The translations under genes were made by a program, and so were the position numbers. Under the pieces are notes generated by a model. The model did not search any database. It was given only the letters and a program-made list of their open reading frames with translations, and had not been told where the DNA came from. From positions 62,001 through 126,000 of the forward strand of contig DASRBN010000004.1 of assembly GCA_035653615.1 (NCBI GenBank): DNA of 64,000 bases, in the 5' to 3' direction. Origin of the DNA: Ktedonobacteraceae bacterium (GTDB taxonomy: Bacteria; Chloroflexota; Ktedonobacteria; Ktedonobacterales; Ktedonobacteraceae). Shown here piece after piece: positions 40,773 to 50,087 of the stretch. How positions within the stretch are numbered: position 1 is the stretch's first letter; each line of letters begins with the position of its first letter.

Positions 40773-42230
40773 TTAGAAAGCGGAATGAATGGCAGGCGCC
40801 GGCGCCTGTCCGGTGAATGCCGGAATGCTCGTCGAGGCATACTTTCCACCCGAATTGGGTAGTCCGCCCTTAACGGTATGCATCGACTCGTTGAGCTTAC
40901 CATGTTTGGGAGCAGTGGCTACCGCGAAGACGGAATAGGCCTTACCATTCGCCAGGAACGAGACCGAGTTGTAGTCTCCGACGAAGTATCCTCCGGCGTT
41001 TGCCAACCAGGTCAGCTTCATAGGTCCGGCCAGTTGCACGCCTTTTGTCCAGGTTGCGCCTCCATCGGTCGAAGAGGAGGTGCCGACTTCAAGCTGGCAG
41101 GTCGAGTTGTTGCAGCTGGCGTTCGTGAAGTAGTAGTAAAGGACTGTCACGTGCGCGCTGCTGCCCGAAGTTGACTTATCGACGCCGATACCCGGCAGGA
41201 AGTGATCGATACCGCTGCCGACCGGATCGGCCGGGATGAGTTGCGGAGCCGACCATTTGTTGCCATCCGACGAGGTGCTGAACACGATATCGTTGGCGCT
41301 GCAGTTCTTCTCGAAACGGCAGTCGAACCAGGCGACGTAGACATTGCCTGCGCCATCGATTTCAGCCGAGGGCAGGTCGGGGTTGCGAATACTGGCGTTT
41401 TCGATGAACACCTCTTCGGTAGCAACGGTGACTGAGGGATTCCAGCTTTTGCCGCCATTGGTCGAGGTGAACGACGAAACTGTTCCGGCGTCCGCGGCAT
41501 AAGGAACAATCACGTTGCCATTGGGCTGAACCACGGGCTGGCCGCCCAGACCGTTGGCGTTGGCCGGATGCTGCCCCGCGCTCCAGGTAGTGCCACCGTC
41601 GGACGAAACACTCATCATGACGGAGTCGCCATTATTCGCGTCGTCCCACTCGACATAGCAGTTACCATAAAACTTGCTGCTGCTGGTATCGTCACAGGCA
41701 ATCCAGTCCTTGTCATCGAAACCGCTGGTACTTGTAACGGTGACCGGGTTATTCCAGGTCAGACCGTCGGTAGATTGGCTGACAAGCACACCGGCGCCAT
41801 TCAATCCCTTGATAGGAAGGGACGAAATGAGCCAGGTCTTGTGCTTGGCATCGTAAGCAACGGCGGGATCACTGATGCGATCATAGGTACCAGGAGGGGT
41901 CGCATAGACGGTTGTACCCGGCAGAAAGCCATTCTGCCAGGTTTTGCCGTTGTTGGTGGAGGTGGCCCAGCCGATGTTGTCAGCGCCGCCATTGGAAAAG
42001 CGCGCCGTCTGGAACGCGGAAACGATGGTCGAGCCAAAGGAATAGGTATCCGGCTCGACCTGCGTTTTGTGTTCGCTGGATTGGTTGGTATAGGGGTCCT
42101 GGCTCACACGCAGTAGCTTAACCCCTCCTGATGCAAAAGCCAGAGCCGTTGCTGAAAGCGAAAACAGCACGGCGAGCGCCAGGGCTAAAACGATGCGAGT
42201 ACACCGTCCCCGGCCAGAAGTAGCCATCAT
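40773..42230 (-). CDS. Secreted Asp-box (sialidase-like) beta-propeller protein, copy 1
   Basis: 485 residues. A signal peptide is visible (IVLALALAVLFSLSATALAF, then ASGG). The body has repeated Asp boxes: STNNGKTWQNG, STDGLTWNNP, SSDGGTTWSAG, STNGGKSWNPS, SSDGNKWSAP, STDGGATWTKG, so a six-bladed BNR/sialidase-like propeller is expected. Sialidase arginine triad and Asp are not clearly assignable, and RIP/FRIP is missing, so hydrolase activity is not established. It may bind or cleave glycans outside the cell. It follows copy 2 by only 16 bases and likely shares its transcript. A terminator follows. Confidence 0.85.
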   Translation of the reverse strand: MMATSGRGRCTRIVLALALAVLFSLSATALAFASGGVKLLRVSQDPYTNQSSEHKTQVEPDTYSFGSTIVSAFQTARFSNGGADNIGWATSTNNGKTWQNGFLPGTTVYATPPGTYDRISDPAVAYDAKHKTWLISSLPIKGLNGAGVLVSQSTDGLTWNNPVTVTSTSGFDDKDWIACDDTSSSKFYGNCYVEWDDANNGDSVMMSVSSDGGTTWSAGQHPANANGLGGQPVVQPNGNVIVPYAADAGTVSSFTSTNGGKSWNPSVTVATEEVFIENASIRNPDLPSAEIDGAGNVYVAWFDCRFEKNCSANDIVFSTSSDGNKWSAPQLIPADPVGSGIDHFLPGIGVDKSTSGSSAHVTVLYYYFTNASCNNSTCQLEVGTSSSTDGGATWTKGVQLAGPMKLTWLANAGGYFVGDYNSVSFLANGKAYSVFAVATAPKHGKLNESMHTVKGGLPNSGGKYASTSIPAFTGQAPAPAIHSAF

Positions 42231-42246
42231 ATATGGTTTCTCCTTC

Positions 42247-43704
42247 TTAATAAGCGGTCAGGCGAGCTGGCGCGAGTGCCGGGCCGGTATAAAGGACGGG
42301 GCTGCTCGAACTAAGTGTTCCACCGGTTACCGGTAGCCCTCCCTTAGCAGTGAACATCGCCTCGTTGAACTTCTGACCCTTATTTTTCTTGGCAACGGCA
42401 AATGCGGGGAACGCGTTACCATTTCCTACGATGGAGGTCGAGATATAGTCGCCGACCATTCTCCCCTGGTTGGTGTTCGCCAGCCATGTAGGATTCATTG
42501 GCCCGGCCAGCTTTACGCTTGAGGACCAGGTTGATCCACCATTGGTAGACGAGATGTAGCCTACTTCGAGCTGGCAGTTGCTGGAACAGTTGGCATTCGG
42601 GAAGAAGTAGTACGTCACTGCGATATGAGCGCTGCTGCCCGAAGTCGATTTATCTACGGCTATGCCAGGAATGAAGTGATCAACGCCACTGCCAACCGGG
42701 TCTGCCGGAACGCGCTGTACTGCTGACCAGTGCGTGCCATCACTGGATGTGCTGTAGACGATATCATTGGCGCTGCAGCCATTCTCGAAACGACAGTCGT
42801 GCCAGGCCACATACACCGTGCCGGAGCCATCGATTTCGGCGCTTGGTAGTGGATCGTTCGCGCGCATGTTGCCGCCGATGGAATGTTCGGTGATATTCGA
42901 TACGGTCACCAGGTTGCCCCAGCTTTTACCGCCGTTGGTAGAAGTGAAAGACTGGATGCCGTTGCCCCAGAATGGAACAATCACAGTGCCGTTGGGCTGG
43001 ACCAGGGGCTGACCACCCAGACCAAGGGCGTTCGCGGGATGGGAGGGAGCGCCCCAGGTAGTGCCACCATCGGAAGAGGTGCTCATCAGCACGCTGTCGC
43101 CATTGGCTGCGTCGTCCCATTCAACATAGCAGTTGCCATAAAACTTGCTGCTGGTCGTATCGTCGCAAACGATCCAGTCCTTATCGTAGAAGCCATTGGT
43201 GGTTGCTACAGTAACCGCGTTTTGCCAGGTCAGACCGCCGTCGGTAGACTGGTTAACCAGGACTGCGGCTCCTTGCGTGCCAATCAGGGCAAGGCCAGAG
43301 GCAAGCCAGGTGTTGTGCCTGGCATCGTACGTAACGGAGGGGTCGCTGATACGGTCATATTTGCCGGGAGGGTTAGCGTAGACCGTGGTGCCTGGGAAGA
43401 AGCCGTTATGCCAGGTCGCCCCATTATCGGTCGATGTCGCCCAGCCATTATCCGAACTGCCACCATCGAAAAAACGTCCTGATTGGAAGACGGAAATGAT
43501 GGTCGAGCCATTGGAATAGGTATCCGGCTCAACCTGGGTCTTGTGCTGGCTTGATTGGTTAGTAAAGGGGTCAGAACTTAATTTAAGCAGGCCGCTGTTT
43601 TTCTTGGCAGAAGCCAGGGCTGCTGTTGAAAGTAGCAATAAGAGGGCTACGGTAAGGGCCAGGACGGCCTGTCGCCGCCACCTGCGGCGCGAAGTGGTAT
43701 TCAA
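42247..43704 (-). CDS. Secreted Asp-box (sialidase-like) beta-propeller protein, copy 2
   Basis: 485 residues with the same plan as its neighbours: signal peptide (QAVLALTVALLLLLSTAALA), then FTNQSSQHKTQVEPDTYSNG and Asp boxes STDNGATWHNG, STDGGLTWQNA, SSDGGTTWGAP, STNGGKSWGNL, SSDGTHWSAV, STNGGSTWSSS. The segment VDKSTSGSSAHIAVTYYFFP is almost identical in copies 2 and 3. Conserved VEPDTY and SAEIDGSGTVYVAWHDCRFE mark blades. Located between the other two copies; a repeat-filled gap of 252 bases separates it from copy 3. Confidence 0.85.
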   Translation of the reverse strand: MNTTSRRRWRRQAVLALTVALLLLLSTAALASAKKNSGLLKLSSDPFTNQSSQHKTQVEPDTYSNGSTIISVFQSGRFFDGGSSDNGWATSTDNGATWHNGFFPGTTVYANPPGKYDRISDPSVTYDARHNTWLASGLALIGTQGAAVLVNQSTDGGLTWQNAVTVATTNGFYDKDWIVCDDTTSSKFYGNCYVEWDDAANGDSVLMSTSSDGGTTWGAPSHPANALGLGGQPLVQPNGTVIVPFWGNGIQSFTSTNGGKSWGNLVTVSNITEHSIGGNMRANDPLPSAEIDGSGTVYVAWHDCRFENGCSANDIVYSTSSDGTHWSAVQRVPADPVGSGVDHFIPGIAVDKSTSGSSAHIAVTYYFFPNANCSSNCQLEVGYISSTNGGSTWSSSVKLAGPMNPTWLANTNQGRMVGDYISTSIVGNGNAFPAFAVAKKNKGQKFNEAMFTAKGGLPVTGGTLSSSSPVLYTGPALAPARLTAY

Positions 43705-43804
43705 TGATCTTTCTCCTCTGAAAAATAAGGGACAATGTTACGGTTGATGGTGAGGGAGAGGGCAAATCCTCCTTTCATGGTGAATGGAATCCTAACAAGA
43801 ACAT

Positions 43805-43886
43805 TCTGCAGGGACAGCGCCTGGTGCCTGTCCTCGCAGATTCCAGGAAGCGAACTCTATGAGGGCAGCGCCTGGCGCCTATCCCC
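43805..43886. repeat. Two family C repeats between Asp-box copies 2 and 3
   Basis: CAGGGACAGCGCCTGGTGCC near 43810 and GAGGGCAGCGCCTGGCGCCT at 43861. A weak hairpin (AAAATGGGC/GCCCATTTT, 43898-43938) follows, which may terminate copy 3 on the minus strand. Confidence 0.7.
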
Positions 43887-43956
43887 GTTGCGATTGGAAA
43901 ATGGGCCACTGTTCTTTACAGGAGCAATAGCCCATTTTGTGCTTGTAACAGGCGTC

Positions 43957-45429
43957 CTAGTAAGCTGTAGGATGCACTATCGCGTGCGACGGGCCGGTGT
44001 AGAGTACACTGGCATGCGATACGTTTGTTCCACCGGTAACAGGCAAGCCGCCCTTGACGGTATACAGTTCCTCGTTGAACTTTGTTCCCTTGTTTGCTTT
44101 GGCGACAACAATGCCTGGGAAGGCAATGCCGTTGGATGCAATGGAGGTCGAGATGTAGTCGCCGACCATCCTACCCTGGCTGGTATTGGCTAACCAGGCA
44201 AGCATCATTGGCCCGGCCAGTTGCTGGCTTGTTGACCAGGAAGCACCGCCATTGGTCGAGGAGATGTAGCCAATATCAAGCTGGCAGGTGGAGTCATTGC
44301 AGTTGGCATTGGTGAAGTAGTAGTAGGTGACCGCGATGTGAGCGCTGCTGCCCGAAGTCGATTTGTCCACCGCGATGCCGGGGATGAAGTGATCGACGCC
44401 ACTACCAACCGGGTCGGTCGGAACGCGCTGCACTGCTGACCAGTGCGTGCCGTCGCTGGAGGTGCTGTAGACGATATCATTGGCGCTACAGCTCTTCTCG
44501 AAGCGGCAGTCCTGCCAGGCCACATACACCGTACCGGAGCCATCGATTTCGGCAGAGGGCAGCGGGCTGGTACGAATACTTGCTTTCTCGATATACGTCT
44601 GGAGGGTTGCTACGGTGACGGGAGCGCTCCAGCTTTTGCCGCCATTTGTGGAACTGAAAGCAGAGATGCTATTGGTGTCCTCGTCCTGGAATGGCACAAT
44701 CACGGTGCCACCCGGCTGCACCAGGGGCTGGCCGCCCAGTCCATGAGGCGTCCCGGATGGGCTTAGCGGAGCGGCCCAGGTATTTCCGCCATCGGTAGAG
44801 GTACTCATCATTTCCTGGTCGCCGGCATCGGCGTTGTCGAACTCGGTGTAGCAGTTCCCATACGATGGGCTGGTGGAAGTATCGTCGCAGACGCTCCAGT
44901 TTTTGTCGAAGAAAGGACCTGAGTTATCTACGGCAATCGGGTTTCCCCACGTGAGCCCGCCATCGGTCGAGCGGCTTACCTCTATATCGACCGCGTTTCC
45001 ATTCGTGATCCCCAGATAGCTAACAATCCATACTCCATGCTTTGCGTCATAAGCAATGGAGGGATCGCTCACTGCGGCAAAAGGGCCAGGCGGGGTCGCA
45101 TAAGGTGTAGTGCCGGGCAGAAATCCATGCTTCCAGGTCTTGCCATTGTCGGTTGAAGTGGCCCAACCAATATCTGAGGCCCCTCCACTAAAGAAACGTC
45201 CTGATTGTACAACCATGACGATAGTGGAGCCATACGAAAGTGTATCCGGTTCCACCTGGGTCTTGTGCTGGCTTGACTTGTTGGTGAAAGGGTCTTTACT
45301 GAGCCGCAGGAGCGTAGGACTACCTCCCGCAGCAAAAGCCAGGGCAGTGGTTGTGAGTGTTAGCAGCAGGGCGACACTCACGGCTATGGCAGCGCGGGCG
45401 CGCCAACCAGAGCGAGAAATAGCATGCAT
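43957..45429 (-). CDS. Secreted Asp-box (sialidase-like) beta-propeller protein, copy 3
   Basis: 490 residues: signal peptide AAIAVSVALLLTLTTTALAF, then AAGG and the same blade series (STDNGKTWKHG, STDGGLTWGNP, STDGGNTWAAP, STNGGKSWSAP, SSDGTHWSAV, STNGGASWSTS). SAEIDGSGTVYVAWQDCRFE and VDKSTSGSSAHIAVTYYYFT are shared with copy 2. It is the first gene of the cluster; a TTGACA/TATCAC promoter lies 175-200 bases upstream. C-terminal TGPSHAIVHPTAY has no sortase or LPXTG anchor, so release to the medium is likely. Confidence 0.85.
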   Translation of the reverse strand: MHAISRSGWRARAAIAVSVALLLTLTTTALAFAAGGSPTLLRLSKDPFTNKSSQHKTQVEPDTLSYGSTIVMVVQSGRFFSGGASDIGWATSTDNGKTWKHGFLPGTTPYATPPGPFAAVSDPSIAYDAKHGVWIVSYLGITNGNAVDIEVSRSTDGGLTWGNPIAVDNSGPFFDKNWSVCDDTSTSPSYGNCYTEFDNADAGDQEMMSTSTDGGNTWAAPLSPSGTPHGLGGQPLVQPGGTVIVPFQDEDTNSISAFSSTNGGKSWSAPVTVATLQTYIEKASIRTSPLPSAEIDGSGTVYVAWQDCRFEKSCSANDIVYSTSSDGTHWSAVQRVPTDPVGSGVDHFIPGIAVDKSTSGSSAHIAVTYYYFTNANCNDSTCQLDIGYISSTNGGASWSTSQQLAGPMMLAWLANTSQGRMVGDYISTSIASNGIAFPGIVVAKANKGTKFNEELYTVKGGLPVTGGTNVSHASVLYTGPSHAIVHPTAY

Positions 45430-45478
45430 GCCTGATTTCTCCTTTTCTCGCCTTGCCTGAGCGCGCGAGCGCTAGCCG

Positions 45479-45515
45479 TGTAGGGGCCATATTGATCGCG
45501 CCCCTGACGTTGGTA
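45479..45515. repeat. Family B repeat in the leader of the Asp-box cluster
   Basis: GTAGGGGCCATATTGATCGC followed by GCCCCTGACG, about 50 bases upstream of the ATG at 45429 and inside the presumed leader. Confidence 0.65.
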
Positions 45516-45602
45516 AGGCGGATAAGTGCCTTATTTAAGATAGGGCAACATACGTTTTTGGGGATAGTGATAGGTGAGCTTGGCATTTCCCCCTATACTG
45601 TA

Positions 45603-45631
45603 GTGATAACATAGATTGCTTGCGATGTCAA
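45603..45631 (-). promoter_or_regulatory. Promoter candidate of the Asp-box cluster
   Basis: On the minus strand TTGACA (45626-45631) and TATCAC (45603-45608) with a 17-base spacer, leaving a leader of about 165 bases. Confidence 0.5.
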
Positions 45632-45654
45632 CCGCCTGAGCTTGCCCTTTACAT

Positions 45655-45686
45655 AAAAAAAGGCCTCCGAAGTAGCTCGGAGGCCT
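45655..45686 (-). terminator. Terminator of the small CxxC protein gene
   Basis: AGGCCTCCGA and TCGGAGGCCT arms with a six-base loop, followed on the minus strand by seven T. It lies 34 bases beyond the stop codon and upstream of the Asp-box promoter. Confidence 0.9.
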
Positions 45687-45719
45687 GGTGTGAAAATTTC
45701 TACGCCGGTGAGTTCGAAA

Positions 45720-45908
45720 TTACTGCAAGTTATAGTGATTCTTATGATAGAAAACCATGCCCTTGCCGATAACCTTTACCGGTTGAAGGTCTTTGAGCAT
45801 GATTGGCTCGCCGCACTTCGCGCAAATACGGCTCGTCATATGGTTGACCTCTTCGCGGTTTGCCAGCGAAGCACGTGCCGTCTTTGAAAGTTCACCCTTT
45901 TTAGGCAT
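45720..45908 (-). CDS. Small zinc-ribbon-like protein, 62 aa
   Basis: Not assigned to a named family. RICAKCGEPIMLKDLQPVKV and VIGKGMVFYHKNHYNLQ give one CxxC knuckle and a His-rich second half (YHKNHY) that could complete a Cys2His2 zinc site. The N-terminus is basic. AAAGGGG precedes the ATG and a strong terminator follows, so the gene is a self-contained transcription unit. Such small proteins often bind nucleic acid or another protein, but nothing more can be said. Confidence 0.7.
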   Translation of the reverse strand: MPKKGELSKTARASLANREEVNHMTSRICAKCGEPIMLKDLQPVKVIGKGMVFYHKNHYNLQ

Positions 45909-45967
45909 TATCTGTACCCCTTTCGCCTGGTTTCTAGCTGTCTATTTCTCCGTTTACCTGGACTTCC

Positions 45968-46032
45968 GTAGGGACAGTGCCTTGTGCCTGTCCGCACCGG
46001 AACGCCGGGACACGCACAAGGCGTTGTCCCTA
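45968..46032. repeat. Inverted pair of family C repeats
   Basis: GTAGGGACAGTGCCTTGTGC and its complement ACAAGGCGTTGTCCCTA around a 25-base centre, just upstream of the small zinc-ribbon gene. Confidence 0.75.
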
Positions 46033-46131
46033 TCACTTTTCGCGTTGTAGTATACCATAGAGCGGAGAAGCTGTCCAATAGAGAGAACGTTTTGTGGGGA
46101 GTAGTTATTCCCCTCGTGCCTGCCCTCCTCG

Positions 46132-47610
46132 CTACGTGCCCCAATGCAGCCAGAGAAGGGCTTTGTAGAGAAATGCCTGCCACAGCGTCCACGAGTGATA
46201 ACCGTTTTGTCGGTCGAAATGGTATGAGATGTGCAGCGCCGCCAGTTCTTTCACGAACTGCAGCGTATCTTCGTAGTATGGGTGATCCTGTATGCCGTCG
46301 GCGAGATAAAACTGTAGTGACCATGCCGCTTTATCAGTGAGGAGAACCGTGGCAGGACTATTTTCCCGTATGTAGGCCGGATTATTGCCCCAGATCAGGC
46401 CCTGAGCGTGGAAATAGCCGCCAAGTGAGATCACAAACCCAAATACATCCGGGTGATGTATCCCAATATTGGCCGCGCCGAATCCACCCATCGAAAGCCC
46501 TCCAATGCCCCTGTAGGCCGCTTCAGGAATCGTGCGGTACTTCGCATCCACGTAGTTGACCAGGTCCCTGGCCACGAAGGTTTCCATCAATTGACGTTGA
46601 TCGGCGCTATTGCCCCACTCGCTAGGCCCCTTTTCAAATCCGTTACCATCGGGCGAGACAATGATCAGTTCCGGAATCTTGCCCAGCGCGATTAACGTGT
46701 CCGCCGATTCATTTGCCTTGCCCGCGGAAAACCAGTCCCTTTCTCCTCCTGGCGAACCATGCAGCAAATACAGCGTCGGATAGCGTCTTGTCCGCCCTTG
46801 CGGGGTATTATATGAAGGCGGCAAATAGATCAGAAATGTTCGCCGCTGTCCTCCCAGTGCTGGACTGATCAGGCTGTCCCGCACAATCGTACCGTGCGCA
46901 GGCAAGCTTTGCCTGCTGGCAATTTCAGGCGCCAGGTGTAGACCCGTATCTGGCGAATACAGGAACAGATCCCCTCCTCCCGTTGCCAGCACCAGCACTA
47001 CCAGCAGCGAGAGAACTCCCAGCCATGTCATTCTGAGCGAAGCGAAGAATCCCCCGGCCTGGCCACTTTTCTGAAACGGTTGCTTCAAACTCGCATTTTT
47101 GTGCCGGTAATTGTTCCAGAGAGAGCGACCGAGCTGGTAAACGGGGTGCAGCAAAACCTCCGCGAACGCAACCCCAATCGCCGCGCCGCTGAACGCGCAA
47201 AGCAGTCCGAGCGCAAGCATTACGAAAGACGTATGCACCAGGGCCGCTGTATTCAATGGCTCAAGATGTCCACCGGCATCATAGGTGGGCCGCGTTTCAA
47301 GTTCTATAAAACCCAGGAGATAGCCGGAGCAGAAGATAATTGTGGCTCCCAGCAACGCGCCCAGCTTGCGTTGTCCTACAAATGCTCCTATCAAGGAACC
47401 ACCTGCCGTCAAAAGCAGCGCCGCAATCAGTTGCGCTCGTAATGGATCAAAACCTGTCTGGATAATGAATGAAACCAGGTTGCTCAAAACGCCGCCAAAG
47501 AGCATCAGGCCACTCAGCAAGCCAATGCATAAAGAGAGCAAGAACGGGGCGGAGGATAAAGCGCGCCCTCCTTTCAAATACTTGCGAGAAGCATGTATGA
47601 ACCTTTTCAT
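46132..47610 (-). CDS. Membrane-anchored esterase (FrmB/antigen 85-like alpha/beta hydrolase)
   Basis: 492 residues. Four or five helices occupy residues 20-220, then an extracytoplasmic esterase domain: RRTFLIYLPPSYNTPQGRTR, YPTLYLLHGSPGGERDWFS, nucleophile Ser in IGGLSMGGFGAANIG (about residue 370), and catalytic His in NGYHSWTLWQAFLYKALLWL near the end. It resembles esterase-D/mycolyl-transferase folds, which act on small esters or transfer acyl groups; the substrate is not known. The N-terminal loop holds an in-frame repeat A (FASLRMTWLG). GGAGGACAGGT supports ATG 47610 over the TTG-type extension to 47640. Confidence 0.85.
   Translation of the reverse strand: MKRFIHASRKYLKGGRALSSAPFLLSLCIGLLSGLMLFGGVLSNLVSFIIQTGFDPLRAQLIAALLLTAGGSLIGAFVGQRKLGALLGATIIFCSGYLLGFIELETRPTYDAGGHLEPLNTAALVHTSFVMLALGLLCAFSGAAIGVAFAEVLLHPVYQLGRSLWNNYRHKNASLKQPFQKSGQAGGFFASLRMTWLGVLSLLVVLVLATGGGDLFLYSPDTGLHLAPEIASRQSLPAHGTIVRDSLISPALGGQRRTFLIYLPPSYNTPQGRTRRYPTLYLLHGSPGGERDWFSAGKANESADTLIALGKIPELIIVSPDGNGFEKGPSEWGNSADQRQLMETFVARDLVNYVDAKYRTIPEAAYRGIGGLSMGGFGAANIGIHHPDVFGFVISLGGYFHAQGLIWGNNPAYIRENSPATVLLTDKAAWSLQFYLADGIQDHPYYEDTLQFVKELAALHISYHFDRQNGYHSWTLWQAFLYKALLWLHWGT
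47024..47051. repeat. Single family A unit inside the esterase gene
   Basis: TCATTCTGAGCGAAGCGAAG, in frame (minus strand) in the membrane-proximal part of the esterase, encoding GGFFASLRMTWLG. Confidence 0.85.
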
Positions 47611-47663
47611 ACCTGTCCTCCACCAGTATATCTTCGTCACCGACCATGCGTTCGCTGCAAAGT

Positions 47664-47693
47664 AAAAAGGGAGCCAGGTGTTCCTGGCTCCCT
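47664..47693 (-). terminator. Terminator downstream of the MprF-like gene
   Basis: AGGGAGCCAGG and CCTGGCTCCCT arms with a four-base loop, followed on the minus strand by TTTTT. It lies between the MprF-like gene and the esterase gene. Confidence 0.8.
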
Positions 47694-47924
47694 CAAATGA
47701 TACAGATTGTACAAAAATTCGCTACAAATACCGCACTACAAACATGCACTACTTGCCGCACTACAAGAAAAACAAGACCTGTTCGCACAAGCAATGTGCT
47801 GGTGAGAGAGGTTATCTCTCTCTCATCTAATAAAACGAAATCGCAACTATTTTGTAACGTATGTTCCTGCATAAATATGCTCCAATTATAGTTCAAGGTC
47901 TCTGTTTTCAGTTTTCTGGAGCGG

Positions 47925-49751
47925 TCACGAATTGTGGACGCGTAGCAACGCGAGAGCGATTCTGGGCAACGCTAGCGGTGTACTCGCGACCACGTAACGG
48001 CTCTCCCAGCGTGGCTGAAACTTTTGTTTGAAACGAAACAGGGTGCGATGTGTTTCTAGCAGTCGCAGGTGTTCCGAAACGAAACTGGCGAGCTGGCGCT
48101 GGCTCGCGGTAGTTTCTCCCCTCGTATCGGCCATAGCGACCATGCCGAGGCTTACCACCTGCGCTCCCCGCTGCTTGAATCGCTCAATGCCCTGCACAAT
48201 CAATAACTCTATCGTTCCGGGAGGCGCGTTGGGCAACCTTCTCATTAAATCGAGCGCCCAGCCCCAGCCTTCTCTCGCTCCATCGCCTTCGCCTGTTCCT
48301 GCTGGATAAGAACCATAAATGGGTGTAAATGTGACAAACGCGCATGGTTCGCCCGCCCGGTCGAGGGCAATACCGGTAACGAAGCGCGGGAAAGCTGCCG
48401 CATATGTATCGCCCTGCTTCGAACGGATTTCCGCCACAGCATCGGCCCGGGCCGCGGTATCCGCCAGTTCATCCAGCCGGCCCATGCTGAACCCCATTTC
48501 CGTCCCCCGCCTTTCCCCCTTATGTTCCAGCCAGGCATTCGAAACTCCGCGCAATCGCTCTAAGACCTCCCGTGGTGGCGCTCCCTCGTACCAATGAATC
48601 GTCACACCATCTCGTTCGGCGCGTCGAGAGCTGGTACGTACATTCGCCATAGCGGAGCCGGAGAGCGTAAAGTGCTGCGGGTGTAGCATCGCCTCTTCAC
48701 CTATCTTGAAGGTGCTCAGACCCAGCGCGCGATAGACCGGGAGATATTCTGGATGGGCCTGGTAGAATGCGACTTGCCAGCCCTGTAACCGGCAGAGTTC
48801 AAGAAATTGGCGCGTCACATACTCAAAAGACCCTGGCACGCAGATGGGATCACCCAAAACCACTGCAACAGTATTTGCAAGCCGGTAGCTCACGACGCCC
48901 TCAGCATGAGGAGCCAGGTAGTAAAGATTCTGCGGGGCCAGCGCGAAGAATGAGAGCGTGTGGCTACCATAACGGTACACCAGTTCCATCATCTTTTGCC
49001 GCGCCTGCGCCAGGCGATCTTTCTGGTAGGCTATCCACCAGCGCTCGCTCACCGGGCGTAGTAAGAAGAATATCCCTGTTAAAAGCACCGTCGCCGACAG
49101 CCAGGGGATCGACTGCAGGAACCAGGCCGCTCGTCTTGTAAGAGGCGTCAATTCTGTGGAGGGCAAATTCACCAGGCGCTGGAGCCATGAGTGGACAACC
49201 CCTCCAAAAGTTCCTGGCAGGATGATTTGTTTCTGCAAGAGATAAAAACCGCTCATGCTATAGATGAATAACAGGGTGAAGCCTGCAATGAGCAAGATAA
49301 TTCCCTGTCTCATATGCCAGGGATCGCTTGCAACACGGAAGAGCCGTTTGTTCGCGATCAGCGCGAACCATAGGATGATGGTCAGAAAAGCTTCTTCAAA
49401 ATCAAGCCCCTTAAGGAGATGAGCAATTGCTGAAAGTGGTAACAGGACAATAGTAATTTCCCAGGCCCGGCGTTTCCCGCGAACCAGCCCCCATGCCAGC
49501 AAGAGCAGGAAAAAGCCGAGAACGAGGGCAATAGTACGTCCCGTATTCACAAATGGCCAGATCGAAAGGGAAAAGGGAGCAAGCAGGTTGAGGAGATTGA
49601 TAAAAAGACTAAAGCGCCCCGGTCGTGCTGGCAGCAGCACCGTTAATTCGTTAATAATGCCCATAACGGCGACAGCGAGGGCCAGCACCTCACGCTTCAC
49701 TCTCAAGTGTTGTGCTATGTAGCCCCATCGAGGAAATCGCATTTCTAGCAT
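47925..49751 (-). CDS. MprF-like membrane protein with C-terminal DUF2156/GNAT acyltransferase domain
   Basis: About 608 residues. Hydrophobic helices occupy residues 20-250, fewer than in full-length MprF, so a flippase half may be reduced. The C-terminal domain from about residue 270 matches the aminoacyl-phosphatidylglycerol synthase fold (FALAPQNLYYLAPHAEGVVS; YRLANTVAVVLGDPICVPGS; EEAMLHPQHFTLSGSAMANV; FSMGRLDELADTAARADAVA; TIELLIVQGIERFKQRGAQV). Such enzymes transfer an aminoacyl group from tRNA to phosphatidylglycerol and reduce surface charge. ATG 49751 has AAGGAGG ten bases upstream. It is divergent from the CHAT-Clp gene, with its own promoter. Confidence 0.82.
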   Translation of the reverse strand: MLEMRFPRWGYIAQHLRVKREVLALAVAVMGIINELTVLLPARPGRFSLFINLLNLLAPFSLSIWPFVNTGRTIALVLGFFLLLLAWGLVRGKRRAWEITIVLLPLSAIAHLLKGLDFEEAFLTIILWFALIANKRLFRVASDPWHMRQGIILLIAGFTLLFIYSMSGFYLLQKQIILPGTFGGVVHSWLQRLVNLPSTELTPLTRRAAWFLQSIPWLSATVLLTGIFFLLRPVSERWWIAYQKDRLAQARQKMMELVYRYGSHTLSFFALAPQNLYYLAPHAEGVVSYRLANTVAVVLGDPICVPGSFEYVTRQFLELCRLQGWQVAFYQAHPEYLPVYRALGLSTFKIGEEAMLHPQHFTLSGSAMANVRTSSRRAERDGVTIHWYEGAPPREVLERLRGVSNAWLEHKGERRGTEMGFSMGRLDELADTAARADAVAEIRSKQGDTYAAAFPRFVTGIALDRAGEPCAFVTFTPIYGSYPAGTGEGDGAREGWGWALDLMRRLPNAPPGTIELLIVQGIERFKQRGAQVVSLGMVAMADTRGETTASQRQLASFVSEHLRLLETHRTLFRFKQKFQPRWESRYVVASTPLALPRIALALLRVHNS

Positions 49752-49809
49752 ACATGCCTTCCTCCTTATGCCACACAACATTACATCACCCTCTGCGTCT
49801 TCATTGAAG

Positions 49810-49838
49810 ATGATATATCATTTAACATAAAATGTCAA
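49810..49838 (-). promoter_or_regulatory. Promoter of the MprF-like gene
   Basis: Minus strand TTGACA (49833-49838) and TATCAT (49810-49815) with a 17-base spacer, giving a leader of about 50 bases. Confidence 0.75.
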
Positions 49839-49955
49839 GAGTTCTTTCATAATTCGTGAATATTGCCCGGATGAATGTGCTTTCTCTAAGTGCCAGGATT
49901 TAGCAATCCGGAGTAATTGGGGTAAGGAAGAGAGTCATATCCCAAATCGCAACTA

Positions 49956-49985
49956 TTGACACCCACATGCTATCAAACGTATACT
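49956..49985 (+). promoter_or_regulatory. Promoter of the CHAT-Clp gene
   Basis: TTGACA (49956-49961) and TATACT (49980-49985) with an 18-base spacer. Transcription would begin near 49992. This excludes the TTG at 49956 as a start codon, since it is itself the -35 element. Confidence 0.75.
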
Positions 49986-50087
49986 GCTGATGCTAGCAAC
50001 TCTATCTTAGCATTTTCTGACCTATATGCATTATGTGATTGGAGGGTTGAAGATCGTGGGAGAGCGTATGAAAGAAGCAGGACGTTC

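Noticed and set aside
49956-50087. N-terminal extension of the CHAT-Clp protein from TTG
   Set aside because: The TTG is the -35 element of a near-consensus promoter, and the extension has no similarity to CHAT leaders.
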